DNA of 64,000 nucleotides from Oreocharis arfaki (lineage: Eukaryota; Chordata; Aves; Passeriformes; Paramythiidae). The notes beneath the pieces were generated by a model, which was not told where the DNA came from, searched no databases, and was given only the letters and a program-made list of their open reading frames with translations. This document shows positions 1 through 15,300 of the stretch, piece by piece. The stretch lies in NCBI GenBank assembly GCA_013398015.1, contig VZRR01008077.1:898826-962825 (forward strand), given 5' to 3'. Made by a program: the position numbers and the translations under genes. How positions within the stretch are numbered: the first letter of the stretch is position 1; each line of letters opens with the position of its first letter.

Positions 1-214
1 TAAATTACCCAACCTGCATTCTAGGGCAAGTTCTGACCCTTTTATAGGCTATAGCTGAATGAATGCCATTTCCTTCCAAATGAGAAGCTACACAACTGTA
101 ACAAATATCAGAACAGTCCTGATTTCTGCAAGACTTTTCATTTTGTGCCTTAGCAACATATTGGTTTCCCAACCAGAGCCACTATTCTATATCAGAAATA
201 ATACAATTTCTTAC
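1..214 (-). other. CFAP43 intron 9, right part
   Basis: Sequence after the exon 9 donor. No further exon, repeat or motif was recognised. The next exon lies outside the window. Confidence 0.7.
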
Positions 215-331
215 CACACAGTAGTTGTTCCCTGGAGTAAGAAAATCAGCTGCCAGAAAACAACTGCTGGATGTGTCCAAGAGTTTGACAGCTTCTCCAC
301 TATGGGCAGGTTTGTAACTATAGACTGTCCC
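215..331 (-). CDS. CFAP43: CFAP43 coding exon 9 (last one inside the window)
   Basis: This 117-nt exon (39 codons, phase 0 at both ends) has acceptor tttatttctcag and donor GTGTG|GTAAGA. It encodes GTVYSYKPAHSGEAVKLLD followed by SCFLAADFLTPGNNYCV, equivalent to human [22 protein letters not shown]. The following exon should lie left of position 1. Confidence 0.92.
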
Positions 332-3300
332 CTGAGAAATAAAGAGAAATGATCCATCACTGGCTAACTTTTCATTAAAAGCTTTCGAAGTCTTAAAAAA
401 AACCCTCAACATCTTTCTGAGCTTCACTCTTTGAGCTTTATATTTGACTCCAACCTGAGGTAAAAAGTGCCCAGTAGGATTCAACTGAATTAAGTAGATT
501 ATATTGTTACACTAGCTGAAGATGAGGTTAGTTCATCTGAGAGTGACCCAGCTAATCACATTTTCAAGAAATTTTGTTTCTCAAACTTGCTTAAATAAAA
601 TAATTACAACACACCCAATCTCACGTGATGCCAGAAATAAATAAATATTCTAAACCAACACAAAATTTCATATTTGTACAGAGAACAACTCTACTGCAGA
701 GTCACAGTAGGCTTGACACACCCAAGCTACACTTTTCTCCCTGTGCAGGCACACATCAAGCCTGGAGTTCATGCCCAGATCCATGACCTGGACACATGGG
801 AGACCCTGAACATGCACTCAACTGCACATACACAAGGATTTCTGTTGGGAAATCTCAACATTAGGTACTTTATATTCCACCATCTGTAGGAGACAATTTT
901 CCTGCGCTTCATTAAAAGTCTTTCCAATTTTCAGTAGAAACACAAAATGGACTATGTTCTCCTCTGATATAATTTGTTGACTTGTGTTATTACATCAGAT
1001 GTTTTGTACTAATAGTATCAGCATATTCATACAGAGTCACAGGAATATCCCATTCTGTAGTGCTGTTATCTCAAATGCTGTACCTGGTCAGTGACAAGCA
1101 GAAGACTGGTGTAATCAGGAGAAAATATGAGGCTGGATATGGGCCGTGAGATATCCGCACAGATTTTCATCTCATACTGCAGCTCTTTGATGTGATAAAA
1201 GATTAAAATGCCCTCCTGTGCAGAAAAGTACAAATCCACATGAGGTCTATGTCACTTATACTGTCTGGCAAACTGAACTGCAAGATCTGAAAATTGCTAG
1301 AGTAGCAGTGTTTAACTGTATCCTATCAGCAGTGGTCTCTTTTGCCTTTAGTATGTTTAAGCCAAAAGGACTCTAAACCAAGAAAATAAATCTATTGAAC
1401 CTGAAGGTGTTCTTTAATACAATTCTCAGTGACAGTCCATTTTTGATAACAACAGACTCTCTCATCAGCTAATGCTTTAGATTTCATGTTGTTCTTTTTG
1501 AGACAGTATAAGATTTGTCCCCCTCTTAAGCAGGAATGTACACTGGCATTGTCAGACTGGGTTAGATATTGAGTAGATTTTGCAGGAAACAATTTGGCAA
1601 TTCTGTTGGCCATTTTCTCTCCTTTCCTATTTTTTGTCCATCCTTCTTTTCTGTTCCTCTACAACATTCTTGAATAAAAACAGGATTGTCCTCTTTAATT
1701 GCTTTTTTTGACTACAAAAATAGAATATTTTCCCACTCTGCTCCCCTGTCTCAAGTCTTAATAAAGTGAATATAGACAACACCAGAAAGGACCTTTATAG
1801 TCCTGCAGCCCTTCACTTTTTCCTAACTCCTGTCTTTGCAGTGAACTCTGCAAATATACTCCATTTGAATGTTCTTTGATTTTCACACAGTAAGTTAAAA
1901 GCATAAAGGATGCCTTACACTTCCAGCTGCATACAGTCCCTCATTACAAAATGCCATGGCAAGTAAAACTGGTTTTTGCAGATTGTTTGGTTTGCCACCT
2001 GAAAGCACAAAACCAACATAAAATATCAAATTTAATTTATTGCAACGTGTTGCAACACCAAATCTGGAATGATCTACTGTTTATTTGTGAGTAAAAAGAT
2101 TATAGAGTCATTTCGGTTGGAAGGGATCCTAGAAGTCCTCTAATCCAACCTCCTGCTCAGTGACTTCAATCTCAGAACTAAATTCAGAGTTGGATTATGT
2201 TGTCCAGAGTTATATCAGCTGAGGTTTGAATATACCCAAAAATGGAAATTCCCTATCTTCTCTGGGCAAATTGTGCCAATGTCTGACAACCTTCACTATG
2301 AAAGTATTTATTTCCTAATATATACCCAGAATTTCTGTTGATGCAAACCAAGTCCTTGGCCTGTCTGGTTGTATCTTGTCTGTAATCTTTCATTGGATAG
2401 CTAAAGGAATGGTAAAATCCCTCATTTCCTTTTCTCCAGCCTAAACAAACATAGTTCTCTTAGACCATCTTTGTATGTCATGTACTAAGACTGCAATAAT
2501 CTCTGTGGTAATGTGCTGAACTTCATCCATTCTATCGTTTTTGTACCGTGGGGCCCAAAACAAAGTGTTTGAAACAAACCCCTAAATCCTAACTCAAATA
2601 AATTACAAGTGATTGCTAAGAAATGAAATGAAGAAATGCTAAAACTAAGCAGTAGGGAACCTCTTCTAGCACCACTTATTCCAATTTAAATTAAAATGAA
2701 CAGAAATTTTTCCACTGCCACTTTCTCCTGAGGCTTTTAATTTGGCTGCCTATTAGCACAAAAGCTATTAATCTTTTGTCATGTAAACACACATAATATT
2801 GCCAACAATGTGTCTTACAGAGGCCAGTGTGAGATGAGTTTTTCTAACCAGTGGCTTTCAGCTGTACTCACATATTATTACTCCCAGACATCAGCAGTGC
2901 TGCCTAAAAATCTATTAGCTTCATTTTAACATGGAAATACCTTTCTTTTTCTGCACTTCTCTACGAACATAGGACACCACATCCGCTATTTTCTGCATGA
3001 ACTCTGCACAAAAGAAAACAATTTATAATGTCAACCTTGTTTGTATGTCAATATTGCAATACGAGCCAGTTGTATTCCACTCTACTGAACAAAAGGCCAG
3101 GTTCAGTACCCTAAATCAGAAATGTGCATTCTTCCTCAATATCTACCATTTCTGCCATCTGTGCAACTGAGCAGGCACAGTTCTCTTACTCAGTTTACAG
3201 CTGTAAAAAGGAGATAACACGGATTTAGCATGGAGAGTGGTACAGATGCAGATTTATCTTCCTTCTAGTGCTATTATGGTATTCTTATTTCTAACAATGT

Positions 3301-6300
3301 TTGTTGTTGGTTTTGTTTTTTTTTAATTAGATATACTTACAAAGGAAACTTTAGCCAGTCTGAAAACAATGCCCAAGTGAAATGTTGTGGCTGCTTACGG
3401 TTCTGTTTGCAACACCATATCAGGAATTCAGCGTGTACTTAAAGCTGGCCATGCACTTAAGCATTCTGCTAAATAGATACAGACTAAAGGCTGTTTTAAA
3501 TTAGGCAGAAGCTTCAGTATAATATAAATACAGACCATTTTGTTATACAGTTTTAGGACAGCACTCAGACGAACATACAGGCCAAGAAAAAGCCCAAACA
3601 GCAAATATTCTTGTTGCCTTCTACTCAACTGAAAAAAAAAGTTCTGATCACATCTCAGCTTTTCATTTCTTCATGATTTCCAAGTCTTGATTTGCTAAAT
3701 TTAACACTCTGATAGTTTCAAAAAGAGAAATAATGCTGGTTTGATGGGTTGTTTTAAAAGCAGCCTTCCATTTTGGTGTTAACTCTCAAAAATGAAGTTG
3801 GGTACTTGCAGCAGCTTAAAAAATCATGTACTATATGTGAACACAAGAAAATAAGATTACCAGAGGATTATCTATTACCACTAATTCAGTGTTTGTTAGA
3901 CAAACAGCTCTATGCTAGGAAGAAGCATGTTCCAGTACTCCTCCTAGACCTGACCAAAGCATGAACTTCATGTGCATGGTAGGACTGACACCTTCCATCC
4001 CATCAAAGGATGATGGGGTACAGACTGCCAAAAGAACAATTTTTGAAGGCTTTGTCTCAGCATCCTCCATTTTGGGAACCCTCGGAATGGGCACAGAAGG
4101 GTAGTGGCATGTAGCAGAGGAGACACCTCAGGTTTCCCAGAAGAAGGTATGAAATGGGCTGTCCTTGACATAAAACTTTAGTCAGTTATAGCCTGCCAAA
4201 GGTCCCCATGAAAAAAGACAGGTGGGAATACGTACAGGGCACACAAACCAACTTGCTCAGTTGCAGTCAATCAGGAGTCCTCCCATTCCAGAATAAATTA
4301 AAAGTAGATTTCTTTGTTTGAAGCCAAAGATATCTTCTGTTCACTCTCCGTGCTTCACACATTCTTCAGTAAAACCTGATAGCATTTGCAGCCTCGTTTT
4401 CATTATAAAATAGTCTGTGTAAGAGCTGGCATTAAGGAATGCTGTTAAGCCACACTGCTTCAGGTTTGTTGTTTGAAGACTCGTGAGCCCCCAAAGATCA
4501 CTTCTAACTTTATCTAACATAGCAAATGAAGACTATCCAACATTTCATGCAAAATAAAATAAATTATTGGTAGTTAACTTATAGTAAAAATAGTACTGCT
4601 ATTAGTACTACTAATAGTAGCTGGTATGTTAATAGTTTAATGTTAATTTATTAGGGCTGGTTAATACAATCTGGACTCCTGGAAATATAGTTAATTTAAT
4701 CAATTTTGATGTATTTACAGTTGTTTTGGTTTTATTTTGTTGTTTCGTTTTTTTTTTCCCAAAGGAAAATGAAGATCAGTTATTGGGTGTTAAAAACACC
4801 CCCACAGAAGCCAAAAAGACATTCTCATATGTTTACTGTCCTAATAAAAGAGGGTTCTCCAATATAGCTTTCTAATTTCTGTACGGTACCCAATAGAAGA
4901 ACAGAAGTAAGCACAAAAGCTTTCCCCTATCTACTTTCCTTCCTACTTCAAGGAAATACACTCAGCTACTTCTTACCAGGTGGAGCTTTTTGTTGAAGAA
5001 CAGAAACACTGTATTTCTCAGCATCAATTGCCAAAAGGTATCCTTCTTTACAGCCCATGTATATTTCTGAGGTTGCAGTCCAGCAGTGGGCAGTGGGATG
5101 CACTGAAGTCTTAAAACAATTTCTAGGCTTCAAGATGAAAATAAAGAAGTTCAATCAACAATTGACAATATCTGTACTGTTACATGTATTTTCAGGTAAG
5201 AAAAAAAAGATCATTACCTCATAGAGTCTGACATCATGTTTAACATCAGCGTTATTTTATTCAATCATCCCTTCACTGAAAGCAGTAAGTTGACAAAGAA
5301 CATTCTCCAAAACAGTATGTCTGGAGATAGTGGTGGTGAACTCACTTCTCTCTCTTGAAGCTTGTTTAAATGATTAATTATATTTTCAATTAAAAACTAT
5401 ATATTTTTAAATTTGCATTTATCTGGATTTATTCTCCAGCACTTGCATCTGTTAAAATTTTATCCCTAGCTCAGAAATCCCTCCAGTGTCTTCCCAATCC
5501 TCACAAAGATATTGACCCACCGTAAGGGCATCTCCCAAACTTTTAATGATGAAATTATGATAAAATTCAACACACTGAGCCCCTAGAGGTTTCTTTAAAT
5601 GTCAGAGGGGCACTGGAAGCCCAATTTAAATGGTTACTTATTATGACCTCACCATGACAAATGACTTTCAGACTGCTTTTCAGATTATCCTTCCACTTTA
5701 TAGCCAAAACGTGAACATGTGGTTCTTGCATACCTGGCAGTACTAAAACCCATTTTGTTTGAATAGCTTATCTTCTTGTATAATCCAAATTGCTCTGTAA
5801 AACAGCTCTGTCAATCTTTGTGTCATCTGCAAATAAGTGCTAGAAATATCCCTGACCCGGCCTTCCGTGTGCCTTGAATTTCATTTCGCTAAAATAACTC
5901 TCATAAATCTGTCATCCATAAAACAGGAAGAACAGAACTTCTCCAGCAAATATTATCAAAGACAGAGAGTGGCCCGTTGAGATACAACAGTAACAGAGGT
6001 CATAAAAATACCATGACAGTAAGAACCAGACTAAAGAGAATTCAGGGAGTGGAAGAGGGGGACAAAACACAAGAAAACCTTGGGACAACATTTAAAAGAG
6101 AGGATTTGAAGCACCATGCATGTGTGCAGAAGTGGGGAGGAGCACCAAGCAGTACGATGGATGAAAAAAAAGAAGGTTCTATAATTCTATAAAACACCTG
6201 CTGTCTCACTAAAGGTTCTATAAAAAGAAGAAATATGGATGGACTTGTGATGAAAACATAGGACAGAGATTCATAAGTACCTAGATGTCATTAGCAAAAT

Positions 6301-9300
6301 ATGCCAAGCACTTGCTATATGATTCCTGGTAAGTAACTTATATTCTATTTATGTATACTAAGCATTTTTAATTTCTCAGGGGAGAAATGTTACAGAAATA
6401 AAGTATATTAATATTTACTTTATAAATCAAATAGGACTAACATTAATAAATCTATAGCAAATATGGCTTTACATCACGCAGAGAAACATTTAACACAGGC
6501 ATTTTCACTGATTTTATAAGGCTTGAACATCACAAATCTTTAGGAAAGTTGTAACTGAATTTCTGCAAAACACAAGCTTCCTGTATAAACATAACTTCTG
6601 TAATATTCTTTTGTACCTGCTGTCATGACTGTCTTTACACATAAACCAGGTAAAATATGCTAATCCTAAGATAAGATTATGTAAATGCCAAACCAAGCTG
6701 CTTCTTGGAGTGTGCATTGGTATGGTGGTGCATAATAATAAATAATAATAATGATAATGCTGTCTTCTTTTGAACTTCTCTCCCTTTTGAGTAGCACCTC
6801 TTCAGGGTAAAAAAATCCATGATGGATCCTTGCCACAAAAAGTTTTATAAAAAGACAATGGAATAAAATTGGTGCTAGAGATGAAGTCGATTCAAGTGGG
6901 CTAGATTGTCCCACTCTGCTCTGCACTGGTGCTGCCTCACCTTGAATATTGTGAGCAGTTATGGTCACAGCAATATAAGAAAGATATTAAACTATTAGAG
7001 AGTGTCCAAAGTAGGACTAGAAAGATAGTGAAGGGCCTAGAGGGGAAGCAGTATAAAGAGCAGCTGAGGTGATTTGGTCTGTTCAGCCTGGAGAAGAGAC
7101 TGAGGAGAGACCTCATTGCAGTTACAACTTCCTTGTGAGGGGAAGAGGAGGGGCAGACACTGATCACGCTGTGGTGACCAGTGACAGGACCCAAGGGAAT
7201 GGCCTGTGTCAGGGGGGGCTTAGGTTGGACATCAGAAAAAGATTCTTCACCAGAAGCTGGTTGGGCATTGGAAGAGGCTCCCCAGGAAGTGGTCACAGCA
7301 CCAAGCCTGACAGAGTTCAAGGAGCATTTGCACAACACTCTTGGGGACAGGGTTTGTCTCCTGGGAGTGATGCTGTGCAGGGCCAGGAGCGGGACTTGAT
7401 GATCCTTGTGGGTCCCTTCAAACTCAGCATATTCTGGGATTCTGTGGTAAAGCACATTTAGAAAACCCAGATCTAGAAAAATCTAATGCAAGAAACATAG
7501 GGATGGAAAGCTGTAGGATATTTCAATTCCTTTCCCTCTGCTGCCCCGCTGTGGTTACACTTGGGTACATACCCCGCCTCAGTATGCGGTTCTAGAGTAT
7601 TGAACACTGACACACTTCCAAGAAGCAAACAAGCAGACTGGCAATGGGCTTGCTTTTTAGTACTGGGGTGTTGGAAAGGGGTGCTTAACTTGACAGGACT
7701 TACACATGTGATTTCCCTCCAGTGTCAGGGCTTAGAAGATCTAACAGTGCTCAGTTTTTCTGCTCCGTTAGAGATGGGGTTTATGTGCGCAGGCAGGCGT
7801 GGAGGAGAGAATCAGTGCTGTAAGGCACAATAAATTCAAGTCCTAAAACAAATTACTCAGCTACCATATTCTGGAGCAAGGTGAAAACATGCCAGAAACA
7901 GATTCACTGCCTCCCAGTGCTAAACCCACAGTTTAGTACATGGGAAACATACCACCACCACCACAACAAAAGGAACAAGAGCTCCTATTTTGGAAGAAAA
8001 CCTTTCATTTCTAAATAACTTGTTGTTCATTACCTTACCAATATTAACAACAAAAATACACCCATCTAAGAAAACTGGATGGTAAATAACTATCGAAATA
8101 TTTACCATATACTTTGAAAGAAAAGGAAATCTTCAATGAAGACTATTAGAACAGCCTACTCTTACTCCAGAAATATTTCTATGGATAAGGAGAATATAAT
8201 CACATTGAAGGTGCCAAAAAGAAATCTAGGTTTTTCCAAAAGCAGTTGAGAATGCAAAGACCCTACAGAGGTCTCACTGTTATGTATCTAGTATGGCTGA
8301 AAGCACAAACTTTTCCATGTGGAAAAGTTTACAGTATGGTTCTTCAAGTTCAAGCATTAGAACCTACTCCTGCTGAACAGAATGGCATCCACTCAAGGAC
8401 AAATTCTATTAAACCTCACAGACCTAACACAGGAGTTGTTTTTTTCCCCCAGTACTTCTTGTAATTCACTTTACAGAATAAAGAACAAAGTGGGTTTTGC
8501 AAAGTTCGTCATCTGCAATAACGTAAGAGGCAGTAAGGCAGAAGAAAAGGGCAAGGCCCCAGATGAGCATATATTATCTTCATTTTCCATGTTCTAAGTG
8601 ATTTCAAATATGAGCAGTTCACATGTATTTAGAATCAGTAAAGGATATTTGTTTATAGTTCTTGACTGTCCTGGAAACCATAGGAAACCAGTTACACAGT
8701 TAAAAACCTCTACCATTGTGAAAGCATGAAGCAATGAAAGGAGGATGAGGTCAGGAAAACATTATTTCCTGTTTTTATTTTTGATTCTTCTTTGTACACT
8801 ATCTGACAATACAGAACTCTCATTTGTCCATTGAGAAGATGTAGTATAATGCCAGTGTCATCTTATGCGTGCTAGTTTTGCTGTCTCATATACATCACAA
8901 GCCATCAAATAGAAACTGATGGTCTTTTTCTTAGAAGAGAATCCCAGATTTGCAAGTTAAATATCTTCACACTTCTAGTTTGTAGTCATGTGAAAGTAAA
9001 TTCCAAACAAAATGAGAACACTTTTGAAGCTTCTAAAAAGAGGCATCTCAAGGGAGGATAAAAAGTAAATAATCAAATACAAGTGAGACAAATGGCAAGG
9101 TCCAACACTGACAGTGGTATGGGAATGTATTTCAGAAGCACAGGTTGCTGTCTGGAATAAAGCCTTCAATGTTCCCATAGCCTGAGACATTTTCAAAGTC
9201 AAAAAGAAAGCAATCCCAAAGGGATGTAAGGGTACCTAAGGGTTACTATCAGTTTAGCAAGGGAATACATTTACAAGGTTTCAGCAGGTCATTTTAGCTT

Positions 9301-12300
9301 GGGCACAGTTAAATGCTGGCACACTTCATACTGCTTCTGGGATACAGATTCAAACCTCCACTGCACAGATATATGACTGTGCTAGGATCTGTGTCAGACA
9401 TCTCAACACTATACTGCACTATGCAGCAGCTTCGTACCTTCTCAGTCTCCTGTCAATGGATTTCAAAAATTTTGTCAAGGTAACAGGGTCCATTTACTGG
9501 CTTGTATCTATTTAATAAGCATTAGAATGATGAATTTATTAACACCTATTTGTATAGAAAGTATAATGACTTGAAATAGTAAAAAGGAAAAAAAATCAGT
9601 AACTACCACAAATGTTTCTGCTTCATCTCCTTCCAGTCCAGCAATGGCTGAAACTGGCAAATCAGGGCCATGGTATGGATCATCATTACGAGATGGTGGG
9701 AAAAATAAATCCTCGTGAGGAGTCACGGTCCCATGACCATCAGGGAGTTCCACAGGGCTGTGAAAAGGCAAAAGACAGTCTGAGGAGAAGAAATGTGAAT
9801 AGTAAATGCTGATACAAAACAGAGAAGCTGTTTTCAAAATGGGCTTTATTTCTGCAAAAGTAATCGAGGAAAAGTGAGTATGCCTATGTATTTACACATG
9901 TTATCTGTGACAAAAGGCACAAAACTCTTCGGTGTTTTTTTCAGATCACAAATTAAGGCCTTGTTTATACTTTCATTAGTATAACTGTCAGTGGCAATAT
10001 ATTAATTACATTATTAGTTAACAAGATTAAATATAGTCGGGAATCATGGAGTAGCTGCCACCTCAAAGCATAGCTTTTTTACTTCAAGGACTCCAACTTG
10101 AATGATACATATACTTTTATACCAACCTCAAAAAACATTTTGGCATAAATAAATTTTAGTTTTGCTGTGCTCAGTGAATTGCATTGACAGAGCCATCTTC
10201 TCTGGCCCTGTAAATTAGCCACACATACTGGAAACCACATAGAAAACTGATACTGCTTTTGGTACAATTTTTGATTACAACAAGGTATGGCAAATTGATC
10301 CAAATTCGATGGTTTCATAACTTCAAAAGCAATGCTCAAGGTAGCCACTTAGAGAAAAGTAGTCCAGGCACTACCTTAATGCAGTCACACAGCTTTTGAT
10401 CAAGGCTGCCAAAGCAGCTGATTAGTATTAGCTTCATGGTGTGCATAATCTGTTCATGTGAGTACTAAGAAATGAAATCATAAATTTAATTCACTTGACT
10501 TACTAGACAGATTTATAGTGGTTGTGATTTAGCAATTACTGACTGCAATTGCTAGGTGAACTAAGTGGGACTAAATCCTTTGCAAATAGATGTGTGTTGT
10601 TAGTCTTTGTTATTAAAATATACTTGCAGATTTTGCTCTTAGCCTGAGGGGTGTTTCACTCACTGTCGCGTAAGGTGATGCTCGTCCTTACACCTTTCAA
10701 CGTGCCAGATGGTAACGGAGCTCTCAGCAACAAAACACAGCTGCTGCCAATTCATAGGGTTAAAACTCAGAGAGGTCCCTGTTAGCCCTGGCTGAGACTC
10801 ACTGCATAGCAGGATATTTTCTTGCCAATTCCTTCATTAAAGAGAGTAAAAGAAAATCAGATTCATTAAACAGGTTAAAAAACACATTGAAGCCAAAGAT
10901 CTGGATGTGATTATGAGTGATGTTCAAGATCCAGTTTGGAAAACAAATACTTTGTCACTGACAAAAAATTTCTGCTGTCAAACAAGTTAGGTCCTCTTGA
11001 GAATGAAAAGGATGTGGTTAATTAGCCACACATAAAATTATTACTGCTAGAAAATGAATGAATAACTGACATTTTAGAAACATTATCATGCACTCCCTTT
11101 TGTGAAAAGACCAATGGTCACGAGAAATGGATTTTTTTTTCATTAGTTCCATCAATGACTACTCAAATGGGCCCAAACAATTAACCCCTCAGCACCCCAG
11201 CCTTGCTTTTCCAATCTGTAAAATAATGACTGTAATGCTCGCAGCTGGAAGGTATTATAATAAGGAAACAAATCACAGTCAGCCTATGATTATCTATGGA
11301 TTAATTACCTAGGTAATACAGTAATTGTGTTGTGATACAGACATACAAGCTATGGCTGCATTAACTAACTTGGGCACAAACCAGGGCAGAGTTTGTGTGG
11401 GCTGTTATGTATAGCTGACAGAAGCCTGGGAATCTGCTTTCCACTGACTTTTATTTTGTCCAGTATAACATATTTTATGTTCTACTCATCTCATTTGCAT
11501 ATTTTTCCAATATTCAGATTAATATTTGATGGCATTTGCATTTTTAGGTGCTATCTAACAACTGATTAACATTATTTGAAGAAAATGGTTAAAACTGTTT
11601 CTTAATTTATTGGACAATCTATCTGACTGTTAATCCAAATAACATTTATAGCTTTAGTATTTGTCATTATTGCTGAGAGGAAAAATCTAAAATGCATACA
11701 TTACTGTAAAGGGATTCAGTATAATCCCTTAGTCTGGCTGTAATAAATTCATTCACAGAAATAATCACAAAGAAAACAATGGTTAACATTTATAGCACAT
11801 GCCAAAAAATGGGAATTATTTACACATTTGCAGTGGCCCTCATTAAAATTACAGGAAGCTATAAACTACAATTCTCACTTTTAAAGATATCAGTGTATCT
11901 TCCTTTCTAAAGATCTGTCAGCATGTTCTTGTCTCATACCAGATAACACCAACTGAGGTTTATAGTGGATAATTTACTAAGATCTGAAACTATGGTGAAA
12001 CATGTATCTGAAAAGGAATCTGACATTAAGCTTCTCCTTTGAACAGAAAAGAATAAAGATTAGGGATAAAATATCTTAGATGAAAGGCAGCTTTTAGTTA
12101 TCCACAAGCTCTTTATATTTTGAGACTGACATCTTTCAAAATATCTCTTATACCTCTGATTCCAAACTAGCAGCTTGAAGTACTGGGGCTGTGCAATTGT
12201 CATATAGTCATGACATCTAATGCTCAACACTGAGATTTCTGTCATCTGTACACACACATTTCTGCAATGAATGCACAATATAATCCAATGACAAAAATGG

Positions 12301-15300
12301 AGGTCCTGATCTCACAATAAATCACATCTCTGTTCAAATTATTATAAATTCGAAGCTTAATATTCTAACAATTGTATTTTTTTTACTAAATTCTTTGTGA
12401 CTTAGGATGGTTTTTTAATACAATTACCTGCTGATAGTTGTAAGACACTGATTCAAACTGGTTAAAATTGTTTGGCCCTGGAAATTGCTACTATAAAGCA
12501 TTTAAACATGTCTAGGTATTTCTGGTTTTAAGAATAATCTAGGGAAGTCTGTAAGGATGGAACATTTTTGTTTAAGAGCACACAATGAACACATTGGACC
12601 ATGTGCATTACTTCTGCTGTAAGTGACAAGTGTGTCAGCTGTCAGGCCAGTGAAGCTTTGTTGGTTTCCAGTGTGATATACACAGACATCCTTCTTGAAC
12701 TACTGCATATGATCAGAGTTCATAGCAAACTTCATTCTTCTTCAGAAGGGATAAAAAAGAGGCATCTGTAATAGTATCTACTCTCATTACTAAATTCTGA
12801 AATTACAGGAATTTCTGCAACTTTACTCACAGAAAAGATCATCAGTAAATTGAGACTATACTGACTATTCCTTACATGTCCTTGCTTGCCTTTCTCCTAC
12901 TCCACCCTCCCCATTTATTTTGAAGTGCTCAGACTCCACCATCAATGGCAGCTTGCTGCCAATGGAGGGAAGAGCAGGATTATATTTTTCAGTACAATTA
13001 AAATATTAAATATTCTACCTTTCTGTACCTGCACTGCATTATATAATATATCACATCAAAGAGCAGAAAATTATGATCTAACCCAGTGATCCAAGTTAGT
13101 GTAATCACTGAGCAAATTTATAAGCCAGAACTAAGATCAAGCAAAAGTAATTAAGAGGACCACTGAACAGTCCAAGGGGACAAACCAGTGCAAATCAGCT
13201 TTAGAACTGTTTTCTTCTTTTCAGCAGGCAAATTTCTTCCACAAACAGCATGCTGCTCAACTTCCAACAGTGAACAGATAATTAACTGATGCTAAAGGCT
13301 CTGGAAGCACTCCAAAAAACAAAATTTGGAAGAAGGTAGAAGATAACTTTGGTACAGCTAACAGCCAATTTGACTGGTGTCTACTAATACAAGAAAATAA
13401 ACAGCAATTTTGGTACAGAAAGTTTGCAGACAACGGGTCAATCAGGGAAAAAATGAGATGAAGGCAAACAGTATGTTTTCCAAATTTGTTAACGTAATCT
13501 ATGTTAAAACAGTAGTCACACAAAAATATGAATTAAACGCAAATCGTATCAGAGGATTTTTTTTTTTACTCTTACCATACTGAAAGAACAAATTCTGGGA
13601 TTGAAGAGTAACTGGCCAGATAGGGGCCTGTGAAACTAAATGCAAGTAAGGTGTAGTCCAGCTGAGCACTACCTGAAATGTAAAAATAAAGAACATGGTC
13701 TTTGATTGTCCCAGACTTTATCTTATAGTACCACAGATACTCTTCTCACTTCCTTTATATCCAGTTTAACTCTTTAAATATTCTTCAGGCCCTTGATTTC
13801 TTTGCTTCACTGCAGATTATTCTTTTGATTTGATCATAAAAATGTTCCCTACGTATCACTGCTTGGAATTTTTTCAATTTTTTTTTCAAATAATACCTTC
13901 AAATTGTAAAGTATTTTTCCTCAAGTCCCATGAAATCCTTTGCAGTCATAATTTTATTCATATACATGAAAAAAGTAAATAGCATGATCCTTATTTAAAT
14001 GGCAAGGGAACTGAAACATGAATAGAGTAAGCAACTTAACTACGGAGAGAAATTACATGAAGCAGGCAAAAACATACATTTGATCCTGGACTACAAAGTT
14101 TAACTGGAAGAACCCTCATCCCTCTCACATCCAGAACTTCTCATCTGGCTTTCAGCAGTCTGCTTGGGAGTCTACTGCAGTATGATTTTATTGCTTATTT
14201 TGACTACATTTTCCTAAAACTAATTCCATTTAACTCTTTTTCTTTTCCTTTTAAATTAGCTTCATTATGTATGGTCATATTCCTCCCTAGCTTGAGCACT
14301 AAGTAAAAGGAGTGCAGTGGAAAATTCCTTCCACTGCTTTCCATGAATCTCATCACGGAACAGTTCCCTGTCACACTGTTTTTCAAGTCTTATAAAAAAA
14401 CAGCCTCAGAAACTGGATGATTAAAGCATTGTTTTAATGACATGATGATGATGAGGGTTACCACATCACTACCTTTTAATTCTGTTGGTTTACTCAGTTC
14501 TGGAAAAGTGTAGATGTATATGATGGGATTCAGCTTCCGGTCGGAAAAGGCCAGCACTTGACTGTTGGCATTTGCTGCAAAGGCTCCCACCTGGCCAGTC
14601 TGACACTGCAGTGCTCTTGTCTTCTTTGTTTCGATGTCCAGGAAGAGGATGTAATTACCACAAGGGTAGCAGACAGTTTGATTGTTGATAAAGCCAAAGT
14701 TCTTTGAGAATCCCTGAACCCAACTGAAAAAAGAGCAACTGAATGTTAGAACATTAATCAAAGACACACATTTCTCAAAATACTGTGCAAAAGGGAATGT
14801 TGTAGCCAAAGTTACACTGAACTGATACTTGGGATTTGTTAGATTCATCCTCATACCCGTGTTGCAAAATCACAATAACTGAGATCTGGTATTATGAGTC
14901 ACTAGCCCAGTGTTTCCAAAAACATATGGTCAATCTTACCCTGATGGAGCACAAGAACTGGCATAAGAACATGAAGAGATACTTTTACCTCTTTCAGCTT
15001 TCACTAAAAATAAAGTCAGCCAAGTTCACAGGCTCTGGTTTTGTACTCATGTATCTCTGCAAACAGTATAACTTTATTTGAAAGAATTGCATGAGTACAA
15101 TCCATACTTGGGACCCGATTGTGTTTTCTTAACTTTTTTGCACTTTCAGAGTTCACCTCATACACATAAAATAAAAAATATAAAGGCATAGCTTCTGTTT
15201 ATATGAAGCAAACCAGGAGGACTGTTCTGCTTTAAAGACTAGAGTGCTTTACCATGGTAAAACTCTGGAATGTAAACAGGATGTGTTACACAAGGACTGA

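Larger units (their letters stand above)
5128..9606 (-). other. CFAP43 intron 5
   Basis: The largest CFAP43 intron in view (4,479 nt). It contains a probable ancient CR1-like relic (about 5440-5870), an AAT microsatellite (6732-6757) and a clear CR1 3' fragment (6908-7458). The rest, about 7.5-9.6 kb, shows no feature I recognise. Confidence 0.8.

Noticed and set aside
182..214. Extension of CFAP43 exon 9 past its donor
   Set aside because: The frame is open for a few codons, but CFAP43 homology stops at the GTAAGA donor at 215.
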